Shown: in pieces, positions 49,408-57,941 of the stretch
How the letters are laid out: the number at the start of each line of letters is the position of its first letter
Numbering within the stretch: the first letter of the stretch is position 1
Assembly: GCF_002858865.1 (NCBI RefSeq)
Contig: NZ_PJRR01000019.1
Coordinates: forward strand, 496,001 to 560,000
DNA length: 64,000 nucleotides
Direction: 5' to 3'
DNA from: Caulobacter vibrioides
GTDB lineage: Bacteria; Pseudomonadota; Alphaproteobacteria; Caulobacterales; Caulobacteraceae
Notes under the pieces: generated by a model
Seen by the model: only the letters and a program-made list of their open reading frames with translations
Told to the model about the DNA's origin: nothing
Database searches by the model: none
Position numbers and translations under genes: made by a program

Positions 49408-50273
49408 CGGTTGGGCCCCGCCGCCTGCTGGCGCGCGAGCTCCTTGTTGAAGGCGGCTTCGGAGGCGTCGACGAACCGGGCAAGCTCGCCTGGGTCGACA
49501 AAGGCGTTGGGATCACCGCGCAGCTGCTTCTGGCGCTTGGCCAGCAGGTTCCCCTGCTCTTCGTGCGCGGGCAGCATCACGTCGGTAGGAATGGCGCGCA
49601 GCTTGGCGAAGCTGGCGCGATAGTCGGCGACGATGGTCCGGTGGGTCTTGTTGCCCACGAGCACATTGCCTGCCACCGACAGCGAGCACGGGAAGGTGAC
49701 GGTCAGCGGCCGCCCCTTCTCGACCACGGCCGTGGTCCAGCTGGTGCAGCCAATGGTGTGGCCCGGCGTCAGGTGGGCGACCATGGCGATCTCGCCCAGC
49801 TTCAGCTTGGTCTGGTCGCCGAAGCTCCTGTCGGGCTTGGCGGCCGGCATCGGCGTTGGGCCATAGATATTGTCGCCGATGTGGTGGCCCGCCGCCATGG
49901 CCGGGGCGTCGTCGCGCGAGATCCACAGCTTGGCGCCGGTGTCGGCCTTCAACTGCGCCAGACCGCCGGCGTGATCGTAGTGGGCGTGGGTGTTGATCAG
50001 GATCTTCACGTCCGCAAGCTGGAAGCCCAGCGCCGTGATGTTGCGCTCGACCAGCTTGCCCGTCTCGGCGTTCGGCCCGCCGTCCAGCACCACATGGCCC
50101 TCGGACGACGTGATCAGCCAGGACGAGATGCCCTCGGTGCCGACGTAATAGATGTTGCCGACCACACGGTAGGGCTTGGTCGGCTTGGTCCAGTTGGCCG
50201 GCATGTCGTCGGCGTGGGCCGCCGAGGCCAGAGCCAACAGCGACGCAGCGGCGGCCAGGATCAGGCGCTTCAT
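49404..50273 (-). CDS. CAU-1-like subclass B3 metallo-beta-lactamase
   Basis: Protein of 289 aa with a signal peptide (cleavage after AHA near 21). Zinc ligands: His96, His98, Asp100 and His101 in NTHAHYDHAGG, His172 in TPGHTIGCTSW, and His in MLPAHEEQ near 248. Spacing and the Asp-His pair in HxHxDH define subclass B3. Length and sequence match CAU-1, the chromosomal enzyme described from C. crescentus. It hydrolyses beta-lactams in the periplasm. It overlaps metF and metH by four bases on each side, so it is translationally locked into the methionine operon. Confidence 0.92.
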   Translation of the reverse strand: MKRLILAAAASLLALASAAHADDMPANWTKPTKPYRVVGNIYYVGTEGISSWLITSSEGHVVLDGGPNAETGKLVERNITALGFQLADVKILINTHAHYDHAGGLAQLKADTGAKLWISRDDAPAMAAGHHIGDNIYGPTPMPAAKPDRSFGDQTKLKLGEIAMVAHLTPGHTIGCTSWTTAVVEKGRPLTVTFPCSLSVAGNVLVGNKTHRTIVADYRASFAKLRAIPTDVMLPAHEEQGNLLAKRQKQLRGDPNAFVDPGELARFVDASEAAFNKELARQQAAGPNR

Positions 50274-51214
50274 GCGGCGACCTCCGACGCGGCGGGCGAG
50301 ACCTCGCGCACGCCCAGCACCCGGCAGATGGCGTAAACGAGATCGGCCCGGTTCAGGGTGTAGAAGTGGAAGTCCTCGAAACCCTGTTCCTGCAGCTTGG
50401 CGCACATCTCGGCGGCCACCGAACAGGCGATCAGGCGGCGGGTCTCGGCATCGTTTTCCAGGCCGTCGAATAGGTTGCCCAGCCAGGACGGGATGGCCGT
50501 CTGGCAGGCGGCGGCCATCTTCTTCAAGCCCGCGAAATTGGTCACCGGCATGATCCCCGGCACGATCGGAATGGTGATGCCCGCCGCGCGCACCTTGTCG
50601 ACGAAGCGCAGGAACGCGTCGAGGTCGAAGAAGAACTGGCTGATGCCTAGGGTCGCGCCGGCGTCGACCTTCTGCTTCAAGACGTCGATGTCGTGCTCCA
50701 ACGAGGGGCTCTCGGGATGCTTCTCGGGATAGACCCCGACCAGCACCTCGAACGGCGCGATCGCGCGCACGGCCTTGGTCAGCTCCGTGGCGTTGGCGTA
50801 GCCGTCGGCGCGCGGCACATAGACCCCGCCGATGCCGCCCTCGCCGGGCGGCGGATCGCCCCGCAGCGAAACGATGTGACGGACCCCGGTCTCCCAGTAC
50901 TCGCGAATGACCTCATCGACCTCGTCGCGGCTGGCCCCGACGCAGGTCAGGTGCGCGGCCGGCTTGAGGCTGGTCTCATCCAGGATGCGCTTGACGGTGC
51001 GGTGCGTGCGCTCGCGCGTGGAGCCACCCGCGCCGTAGGTCACGGACACGAACGCTGGATCCAGCGGCGCCAGGCGTGTGATCGCCTGCCACAGGCTCTC
51101 TTCCATCTGCGGAGTCTTGGGCGGGAAGAACTCGAACGACACGCGCGGACGGCCGGTCCGCTCGCCGGCTCGTGCGACGGGACCGATCACGCGGCGGGTG
51201 GGCGGAAGGGTCAT
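50270..51214 (-). CDS. metF: Methylenetetrahydrofolate reductase
   Basis: Protein of 314 aa. FEFFPPKTPQMEESLW, VSVTYGAGGSTRERT and GISQFFFDLDAFLRFVDKV are the MTHFR signatures for FAD and folate binding. It supplies the methyl-THF used by MetH. A 30-residue C-terminal stretch follows the barrel. Both neighbours overlap it by four bases, the regulator gene upstream and the beta-lactamase downstream. Confidence 0.95.
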   Translation of the reverse strand: MTLPPTRRVIGPVARAGERTGRPRVSFEFFPPKTPQMEESLWQAITRLAPLDPAFVSVTYGAGGSTRERTHRTVKRILDETSLKPAAHLTCVGASRDEVDEVIREYWETGVRHIVSLRGDPPPGEGGIGGVYVPRADGYANATELTKAVRAIAPFEVLVGVYPEKHPESPSLEHDIDVLKQKVDAGATLGISQFFFDLDAFLRFVDKVRAAGITIPIVPGIMPVTNFAGLKKMAAACQTAIPSWLGNLFDGLENDAETRRLIACSVAAEMCAKLQEQGFEDFHFYTLNRADLVYAICRVLGVREVSPAASEVAA

Positions 51215-52188
51215 GCGGCGCTCCTTTCGAGGGATGCCTTGCCGGGACGGCGTGCGGTCCAGATCTTGACGGTCAGCCCCTCGGCCGTCGCCGGCGGCAG
51301 GGCGATATTGCTTTCCAGGACAAGACCCGCCGCCTGCAGCCAGGCGACGATCTCGGCGTCGTCAAAGCCCAGCCGACGGTGTTGGTGAACCTCGCGCAGG
51401 AACTCGTGATCATGCGGCGCGAAATCGGCGATCAGCAGCAGACCACCCGGCGTCACCAGACGCGCGGCCTCGGCCACCGCCGTGGCGGGATCGGTCAGAT
51501 AATGCAGCACCTGGTGCACGGTGACGAGATCGGCGCAGCCGCCCGGCAAGCCGGTGCGGAAGATGTCACCGTGCCGCAGCTCGCAGGCGGTGAGACCGGC
51601 CTTGGAAACCTCGTCGCGGGCGATGTTCAGCATCTGTTGCGACAGATCCAGACCCAGCGCGTTGGCGGCGCGCTTGCCCAGCAGGGTCAGCATGCGCCCC
51701 GCGCCGGCGCCCAGGTCGACCATCTCGTCGAACGGACCTTCGCCGGTGGCGCGAAGGATCGCCGCCTCGACCTCGGCCTCGTCGACATAGAGCGAGCGGA
51801 TCTCGTTCCAGCGCGCGGCGTTGCGGGCGAAATAGGCTTGGGCGTCAGTCGAGCGCTCAGCCCGCACGGCGGCCAGCTTGTCGGCGTCCGACTGGACGGT
51901 CTCGTCGCCCTCGTCGATCAGGTCCAGCGCCTGCTCGACCAGCAGACGGCCCGGCGACTTGGCGGCCAGGCGATAGAACACCCAGGCGCCGTCCGGGAAG
52001 CGCTCCACGAGACCGGCCTCGGCCAGAAGCTTCAGGTGACGCGACACGCGCGGCTGACTCTGATCGAGGATCCGGCACAGCTCCAGAACCGACAGCTCCT
52101 CGGCCGCCAGCAACGCCAAAAGCCGCAGGCGCGTCGACTCACCGGCCGCGCGCAGCACCTCGACAACCTGTTCGGCGCTCAATCTCAT
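51211..52188 (-). CDS. ArsR-type regulator fused to a SAM methyltransferase domain (SahR-like)
   Basis: Protein of 325 aa. Winged helix at about 5-80 (STRLRLLALLAAEELSVLELCRIL, QSQPRVSRHLKLLAEAGLVERF) followed by a class I methyltransferase domain from about 140 (VDLGAGAGRMLTLLGKRA, with LLIADFAPHDHEFLRE). Regulators of this architecture at methionine-cycle genes (SahR group) are thought to sense S-adenosylhomocysteine. It is the first gene of a four-base-overlap operon with metF, so it should control itself and the operon. The start lies 2 bases after a 24-bp palindrome and has no Shine-Dalgarno, so the message may be leaderless. Confidence 0.88.
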   Translation of the reverse strand: MRLSAEQVVEVLRAAGESTRLRLLALLAAEELSVLELCRILDQSQPRVSRHLKLLAEAGLVERFPDGAWVFYRLAAKSPGRLLVEQALDLIDEGDETVQSDADKLAAVRAERSTDAQAYFARNAARWNEIRSLYVDEAEVEAAILRATGEGPFDEMVDLGAGAGRMLTLLGKRAANALGLDLSQQMLNIARDEVSKAGLTACELRHGDIFRTGLPGGCADLVTVHQVLHYLTDPATAVAEAARLVTPGGLLLIADFAPHDHEFLREVHQHRRLGFDDAEIVAWLQAAGLVLESNIALPPATAEGLTVKIWTARRPGKASLERSAA

Positions 52189-52190
52189 GA

Positions 52191-52214
52191 GGACATAAAG
52201 ATATCTTTATGTCC
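52191..52214. promoter_or_regulatory. 24-bp perfect palindrome, probable operator of the met operon
   Basis: GGACATAAAGAT followed directly by its exact complement. The site fills the 43-bp space between the VOC gene and the ArsR-methyltransferase start. Its AT-rich core and position over the promoter fit repressor binding by the adjacent regulator. Confidence 0.85.
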
Positions 52215-52231
52215 GATTTGGCAAGAGAAAC

Positions 52232-52609
52232 TTATGCCTCAGAGTCGCCTTTCAGGGGCTCCCAAAGCTCAATCTTCACCCCGGCGGGGTCCATGAGCCA
52301 GGCGAACCGGCCCATGCCGTCTTCGTCTTGACGCCCCACGGGCTCGACGCCCTCGGCGGCCGCCTTGGCCAGGATCCCATCCATATCATCGACTATGAAA
52401 TTGATCATGAACGGCGCGGTCGACGGCGCGAAGTATTGGGTGTCGGCGGCGAAGGGCGACCAGGTCGTCGAGGTTGACCTGGGATGCTCGAACATCGCCC
52501 CGCCCCAGTCATGGATCTCAAAGCCCAGCACCCGCGCGTACCAGTCGCGGACAGCCTTGGGATCCTCGGCCATGTAGAAGACGCCACCCAGTCCCAGCAC
52601 CTTGGCCAT
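52232..52609 (-). CDS. VOC-family (glyoxalase-like) protein
   Basis: Protein of 125 aa with one betaalphabeta-betabetabeta pair: GLGGVFYMAEDPKAVRDWYARVLGF, then FAPSTAPFMINFIVDDMDGIL and FAWLMDPAGVKIELWEP. The metal ligands of glyoxalases are partly present (Glu in IELWEP). Function unknown. ATG 52609 is 31 bp after the LysR stop. Confidence 0.87.
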   Translation of the reverse strand: MAKVLGLGGVFYMAEDPKAVRDWYARVLGFEIHDWGGAMFEHPRSTSTTWSPFAADTQYFAPSTAPFMINFIVDDMDGILAKAAAEGVEPVGRQDEDGMGRFAWLMDPAGVKIELWEPLKGDSEA

Positions 52610-52640
52610 GTCACGCCCCCTTCCCCTCCGGCACTATAGC

Positions 52641-53513
52641 TCAGCAGACGATCGACAGCACCTGCTCCCGCAGCCAGACGTTCCCCGCGTCCGCGTCCAG
52701 CTGCGGCGGGTGCATGATCCACTGCTGGTCGGGCTCCTGCGGCGTAGGCAGCTCGACGCAACGCACGCCGAGCGGGGCGCCCAGAGCGCCGACCATCCGC
52801 GAAGGCAGCACCGCTACATGGTCGCCTCGCACGACCAGCTGTAGGGCCAGAAGGTAGTGGGGCACGACGACGGCGATGCGTCTTGCGCGCCCCTGCTCGG
52901 CCAGCCAGCGGTCGACGGGATCGCGCGCGGCTCCGGCCCCGATCACCGCCACGTGCTTCAGGTCAAGAAGGTCTCCGCTAGGCGCCTCGCCCGAAAAGGC
53001 CAGGACGTCATGGTCCTGATAGAGGGGCGTCATGCGGTAATTGGGAAAGGCCTCGACCTCGGTGGTGATGACCAAGTCGAGGTCCCGAGGTTGCTCGGAC
53101 TGGGGGCGCCAAGGCGAGAGCTCCAGCCGGCAGCCCGGCGCGGCCATGGCCAGCCGGGCCAGCAGGTCGGGCAGGATCACCGCCGCCACCACGTCCGGGA
53201 TCACCGCCCGGAACACGCGGGTCGCGGTCGCCGGGTCGAAGCTGGCCTGAGCATAGAGATCCTGAGCCTGGCGCAGCAGCGCCGCCAAAGGTGCGCGCAG
53301 GGCCTCCGCACGCGGGGTCGTCCGCATCCGTCCGGCCACCCGGACCAGCAGGGGGTCGTCGAACGCCTCGCGCAACCGTCCCAGCGTCCGACTGACCGCG
53401 GGCTGCGACAGGCCCAGCCGTTCGCCCGCCAGGGTCAGATTCTCGCACTCCAGGATGACGTCGGCGGCGACCAGCAGGTCGAGCTTGCCGCGCAGAATAT
53501 GCGGATCACGCAT
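52641..53513 (-). CDS. LysR-type transcriptional regulator
   Basis: Protein of 290 aa. N-terminal helix-turn-helix NLTLAGERLGLSQPAVSRTLGRLREAFDDPLLVR, then a periplasmic-binding-like effector domain. It is divergent from the SnoaL-like gene and may control it (inference from position). ATG 53513 is supported by the family start; the longer frame to 53675 runs into the divergent gene. Confidence 0.9.
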   Translation of the reverse strand: MRDPHILRGKLDLLVAADVILECENLTLAGERLGLSQPAVSRTLGRLREAFDDPLLVRVAGRMRTTPRAEALRAPLAALLRQAQDLYAQASFDPATATRVFRAVIPDVVAAVILPDLLARLAMAAPGCRLELSPWRPQSEQPRDLDLVITTEVEAFPNYRMTPLYQDHDVLAFSGEAPSGDLLDLKHVAVIGAGAARDPVDRWLAEQGRARRIAVVVPHYLLALQLVVRGDHVAVLPSRMVGALGAPLGVRCVELPTPQEPDQQWIMHPPQLDADAGNVWLREQVLSIVC

Positions 53514-53585
53514 CGTATATATCCAGGCTATGCATTTCACGCATGAACCTAGCGGATCGTATCCTGACGTCCAAAGGAGATCCGC

Positions 53586-54020
53586 ATGAGCGCTCAGGAA
53601 AACAAGGAAACCATCCGCCGCGTCTACGCCGCCCTGGAGACGGGCGACCGGAGTGTGTTCGGCGACAGCGTCCACCCCAACTATGTCTGGCGCCTAGCCG
53701 GAAGCTCGGACTGGTCACGCCGCTTCGAGGGCCAAGAGGCCATACGCCGTGACCTGCTGGCGCCACTGTTCAGCCTGTTCGCAGACACCTACACGGCCAG
53801 CGCCGTCACCCTGGTCGCCGAGGACGACCGGGTCGTGGCCGAGGTGCGCGGCAAGGTGCTGACCAAGACCGGCCAGCGCTACGACAACGACTACTGCTTC
53901 GTGTTCCGCTTCCGCGAAGGGAAGATCGCCGAGATCGTTGAGTACTGCGACACCGACCTATGCGTCCGGGCGCTGGGCTCTTACGACGACGCCGTGTCGG
54001 CCTCGCGCGGGAGCGCTTGA
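53586..54020 (+). CDS. SnoaL/NTF2-like protein
   Basis: Protein of 144 aa: NKETIRRVYAALETGDRSVFGDSVHPNYVWRLAG and YCFVFRFREGKIAEIVEYCDTDLCVRALG are typical of SnoaL-like ketosteroid-isomerase-fold proteins. AAAGGAGA precedes ATG 53586. Its last 40 bases overlap the end of the HxlR gene. Ligand unknown. Confidence 0.85.
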   Translation: MSAQENKETIRRVYAALETGDRSVFGDSVHPNYVWRLAGSSDWSRRFEGQEAIRRDLLAPLFSLFADTYTASAVTLVAEDDRVVAEVRGKVLTKTGQRYDNDYCFVFRFREGKIAEIVEYCDTDLCVRALGSYDDAVSASRGSA

Positions 54021-54364
54021 AGGGCGGCGGCCCAGGCCTCAGACCAAGCCATCAGGGGCCAAAGGGCGGCGATCAGCTCGCCTCCCCGCACGCTCAGACC
54101 ATAGCCCCCGTCGGCGACCACGATGTCGGCGGCGCGTAGCTCGGCCAATCGCGCATTCAGCGTGCCAGGCGGCAGCTCAGCGCCGGCCTGCAAGGCGCGG
54201 AAGGTCAGAACTCGGCCCTCGCGCAGTTCCCAGACGATCCGGAGCGCCCCTCGGCGGCCCAGCAGATCCAGCGCGGCCATGATCGGCTTGCCAGTCTCAG
54301 AACCACGCACGGCGCGCCCCGGAAGTGGCGCTTCAGTTTTTGTAGCGTCATCGCGATCCAGCAT
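53981..54364 (-). CDS. HxlR-type winged-helix regulator
   Basis: Protein of 127 aa: ALDLLGRRGALRIVWELREGRVLTFRALQAGAELPPGTLNARLAELRAADIV is the HxlR winged helix. The N-terminal 28 residues are extra and poorly conserved by eye. It is divergent from a CMD-family gene with a palindrome between the starts, so autoregulation and control of that gene is likely. Confidence 0.82.
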   Translation of the reverse strand: MLDRDDATKTEAPLPGRAVRGSETGKPIMAALDLLGRRGALRIVWELREGRVLTFRALQAGAELPPGTLNARLAELRAADIVVADGGYGLSVRGGELIAALWPLMAWSEAWAAALQALPREADTASS

Positions 54365-54366
54365 GA

Positions 54367-54379
54367 TACAAATTTTGTA
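54367..54379. promoter_or_regulatory. Palindromic operator candidate between HxlR and CMD genes
   Basis: TACAAA-T-TTTGTA, a perfect 13-base palindrome lying in the 31 bp between the divergent starts at 54364 and 54396. A further TTTTTGTAGC half-site occurs at about 54336. Such AT-rich TACAAA palindromes suit HxlR-family repressors. Confidence 0.7.
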
Positions 54380-54395
54380 GCATGGAGGATTTCAG

Positions 54396-54938
54396 ATGTC
54401 GCCCAGGATCGATCCAGCACGAGCGCCCTACCCGCCCGCCGTCGCCAGAACCCTCAGGCAGTTGAAAACGCCGGGCGATGAGCCGCTAGCCCTGTTCCGC
54501 ACGCTGGCCCGCGACGAGCGGCTGTTCGCCCGCTTCACCGGCGGGGGCTTGCTAGACCCCGGCCACCTGTCGCTGACGGATCGCGAGATCGTCATCCACC
54601 GCATCTGCGCGCTCAACGGCTGCGGCTACGAGTGGGGCGTCCACGCGGCGATCTTCGCGCCGGCGGCGGGGCTGGACGCCGAGCGCCTCGCCGCGACCGT
54701 CGCCCCCGGGATCGCGGCTTGCTGGACACCGCACGAGGCCCTGCTGATCGCCTTCTGCGACGCGGTGAACGCCCGCGCTGACCTCGACGACGCTCTCTGG
54801 GCGCGCCTGGGCGAGGCTTTCAGCGAGGCGGCGCGCATCGAGTTGATGATGCTGGCGGGCTTCTACCGGACCGTCAGCCTGCTGGCGAACGGCCTTCGCC
54901 TGGAGCCGGAACCGTTCGCGACGCCATTTCCGACCTAG
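54396..54938 (+). CDS. Carboxymuconolactone decarboxylase/AhpD-family protein
   Basis: Protein of 180 aa. LTDREIVIHRICALNGCGYEWGVHAAIFAPAAGL resembles the CMD/AhpD core; the usual CxxC is replaced here by a lone Cys (NGCGYEWGVH), as in CMD members that do not use a thiol pair. GGAGGA precedes ATG 54396. Its stop shares CTAG with the convergent hydroxyacid dehydrogenase. Likely under the HxlR regulator. Confidence 0.82.
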   Translation: MSPRIDPARAPYPPAVARTLRQLKTPGDEPLALFRTLARDERLFARFTGGGLLDPGHLSLTDREIVIHRICALNGCGYEWGVHAAIFAPAAGLDAERLAATVAPGIAACWTPHEALLIAFCDAVNARADLDDALWARLGEAFSEAARIELMMLAGFYRTVSLLANGLRLEPEPFATPFPT

Positions 54939-55894
54939 GCCGCCACCGGCGTCGCCAGCGGTTCGCCATGGAAGTACCGGCGCAGGTTCTCCAGCGTCAG
55001 GCTGACCATGGCCGGAAGGCTGTCCAGGGTGGCGCCGGCTGTGTGTGGCGTGAGCACGGTGCGGGGGACATCGGCCCATCGGGCCGCGGGGGTCGGCTCC
55101 TGCTCGAACACATCGAGCGCCGCCATGCCCAAGGTTCCGGCTCGCAAGGCCTGGATCAGCGCGTCCTCGTCGATTAGTGACCCGCGTGCGACATTGACGA
55201 TCAGCCCCTGAGCGCCAACCGCCTCGATCACCGGCTTGTTGATGAGGTGGCGGTTGGAATCGTCCGGCCGGGCGCAGACAATCAGGACGTCGCTGTCTCG
55301 CGCCAGGGCCATCAGGCTTTCAGCGCGGGGATAGTCGGCCTCTTTGGGGCGCGGCGCCCACCAGGCGACCTTCATATCGAACGCTTTGAGGCGCGCCGCA
55401 ACCGCCTCGCCGATGTGGCCCAGACCGACGATCCCGGCCTTGCGACCGCGCAGACCGGGTCGCGGGGCCATGCGCTCGGCGTGCGACCAGTGACCGCCGC
55501 GCAGGCGCTGGTCGCCCTCGACGATGCCGCGCCAGGCCGCCAGAACCAGACCGACAGCGTGGTCGGCGACGTCGGCGGCGTTCAGGCCGGTGGAGTGGGT
55601 CACCGCGATCCCGTGCGCCTTGCACCAGGGAACATCGACGCCATCATAGCCGACGCTGACGCAGGCGATCAGCCCCAGGCGCGGCATCTCGGCCAGCATG
55701 TCACGGCTCAAGGCCATTTCACCCGCATGGACGATGGCCCGGATGCTTTGACCAGGACCTTCCAAGAACGCCATCCGGTCCGGATAGTCCCACAGCCGAT
55801 GCACGATATAGGCGCCCTCCAGCAGCGGCTGCAGCGGCATCAGCATTTCGTGCGACAGCAGGATATGCGGTTTCTCGGCGGCGGTCTGGGGCAT
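54935..55894 (-). CDS. D-isomer-specific 2-hydroxyacid dehydrogenase
   Basis: Protein of 319 aa. NAD(P) site GIVGLGHIGEAVAARLK; catalytic residues Arg in VNVARGSLIDEDAL, Glu in ALDVFEQEP and His in LTPHTAGAT. It resembles glyoxylate/hydroxypyruvate reductases. Substrate not determined from sequence. It stands alone. Confidence 0.92.
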   Translation of the reverse strand: MPQTAAEKPHILLSHEMLMPLQPLLEGAYIVHRLWDYPDRMAFLEGPGQSIRAIVHAGEMALSRDMLAEMPRLGLIACVSVGYDGVDVPWCKAHGIAVTHSTGLNAADVADHAVGLVLAAWRGIVEGDQRLRGGHWSHAERMAPRPGLRGRKAGIVGLGHIGEAVAARLKAFDMKVAWWAPRPKEADYPRAESLMALARDSDVLIVCARPDDSNRHLINKPVIEAVGAQGLIVNVARGSLIDEDALIQALRAGTLGMAALDVFEQEPTPAARWADVPRTVLTPHTAGATLDSLPAMVSLTLENLRRYFHGEPLATPVAA

Positions 55895-55970
55895 AGGTGT
55901 CCTCCAACGCTGGGCGGTGGGCCCACACGCGTATCACGACGCAGGCTACGCAGGTTGACGCGGGGTTAGA

Positions 55971-56005
55971 AAACGAAAAGGGGCGACGGTTGTCCGTCAC
56001 CCCTT
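55971..56005 (-). terminator. Intrinsic terminator of ettA
   Basis: AAGGGGCGACGG (55978-55989) and CCGTCACCCCTT (55994-56005). The one C:A mismatch on the plus strand becomes G-U on the minus strand, and TTTTCGTTTTC follows there. It lies 31 bp after the ettA stop. Confidence 0.9.
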
Positions 56006-56035
56006 CGACTTTAGTGCAAGCAACTCGAAGCCCGC

Positions 56036-57703
<1,668 letters not shown>

Positions 57704-57941
57704 GAGGCTCGCGATCTCGCTGGGTCGAAAGTTTCGGGGATTGGGCGCTGAAATAGCGGTCAGAAGGCCTTCGCGCAATCGCCCCCGGACCTACGGCGTG
57801 GGATCAAGACCGGGCGCTGTCACCAATCGTTCGCACGAGTGTCGGAAACCCGACACCGAAGCTTCGCCTTGGCGTCGTCATGCGCTGTTAGCCGAGCCCC
57901 TAGCCGACGTGTCTCAACGTCGGGACAAAGGGGATGCCTCC

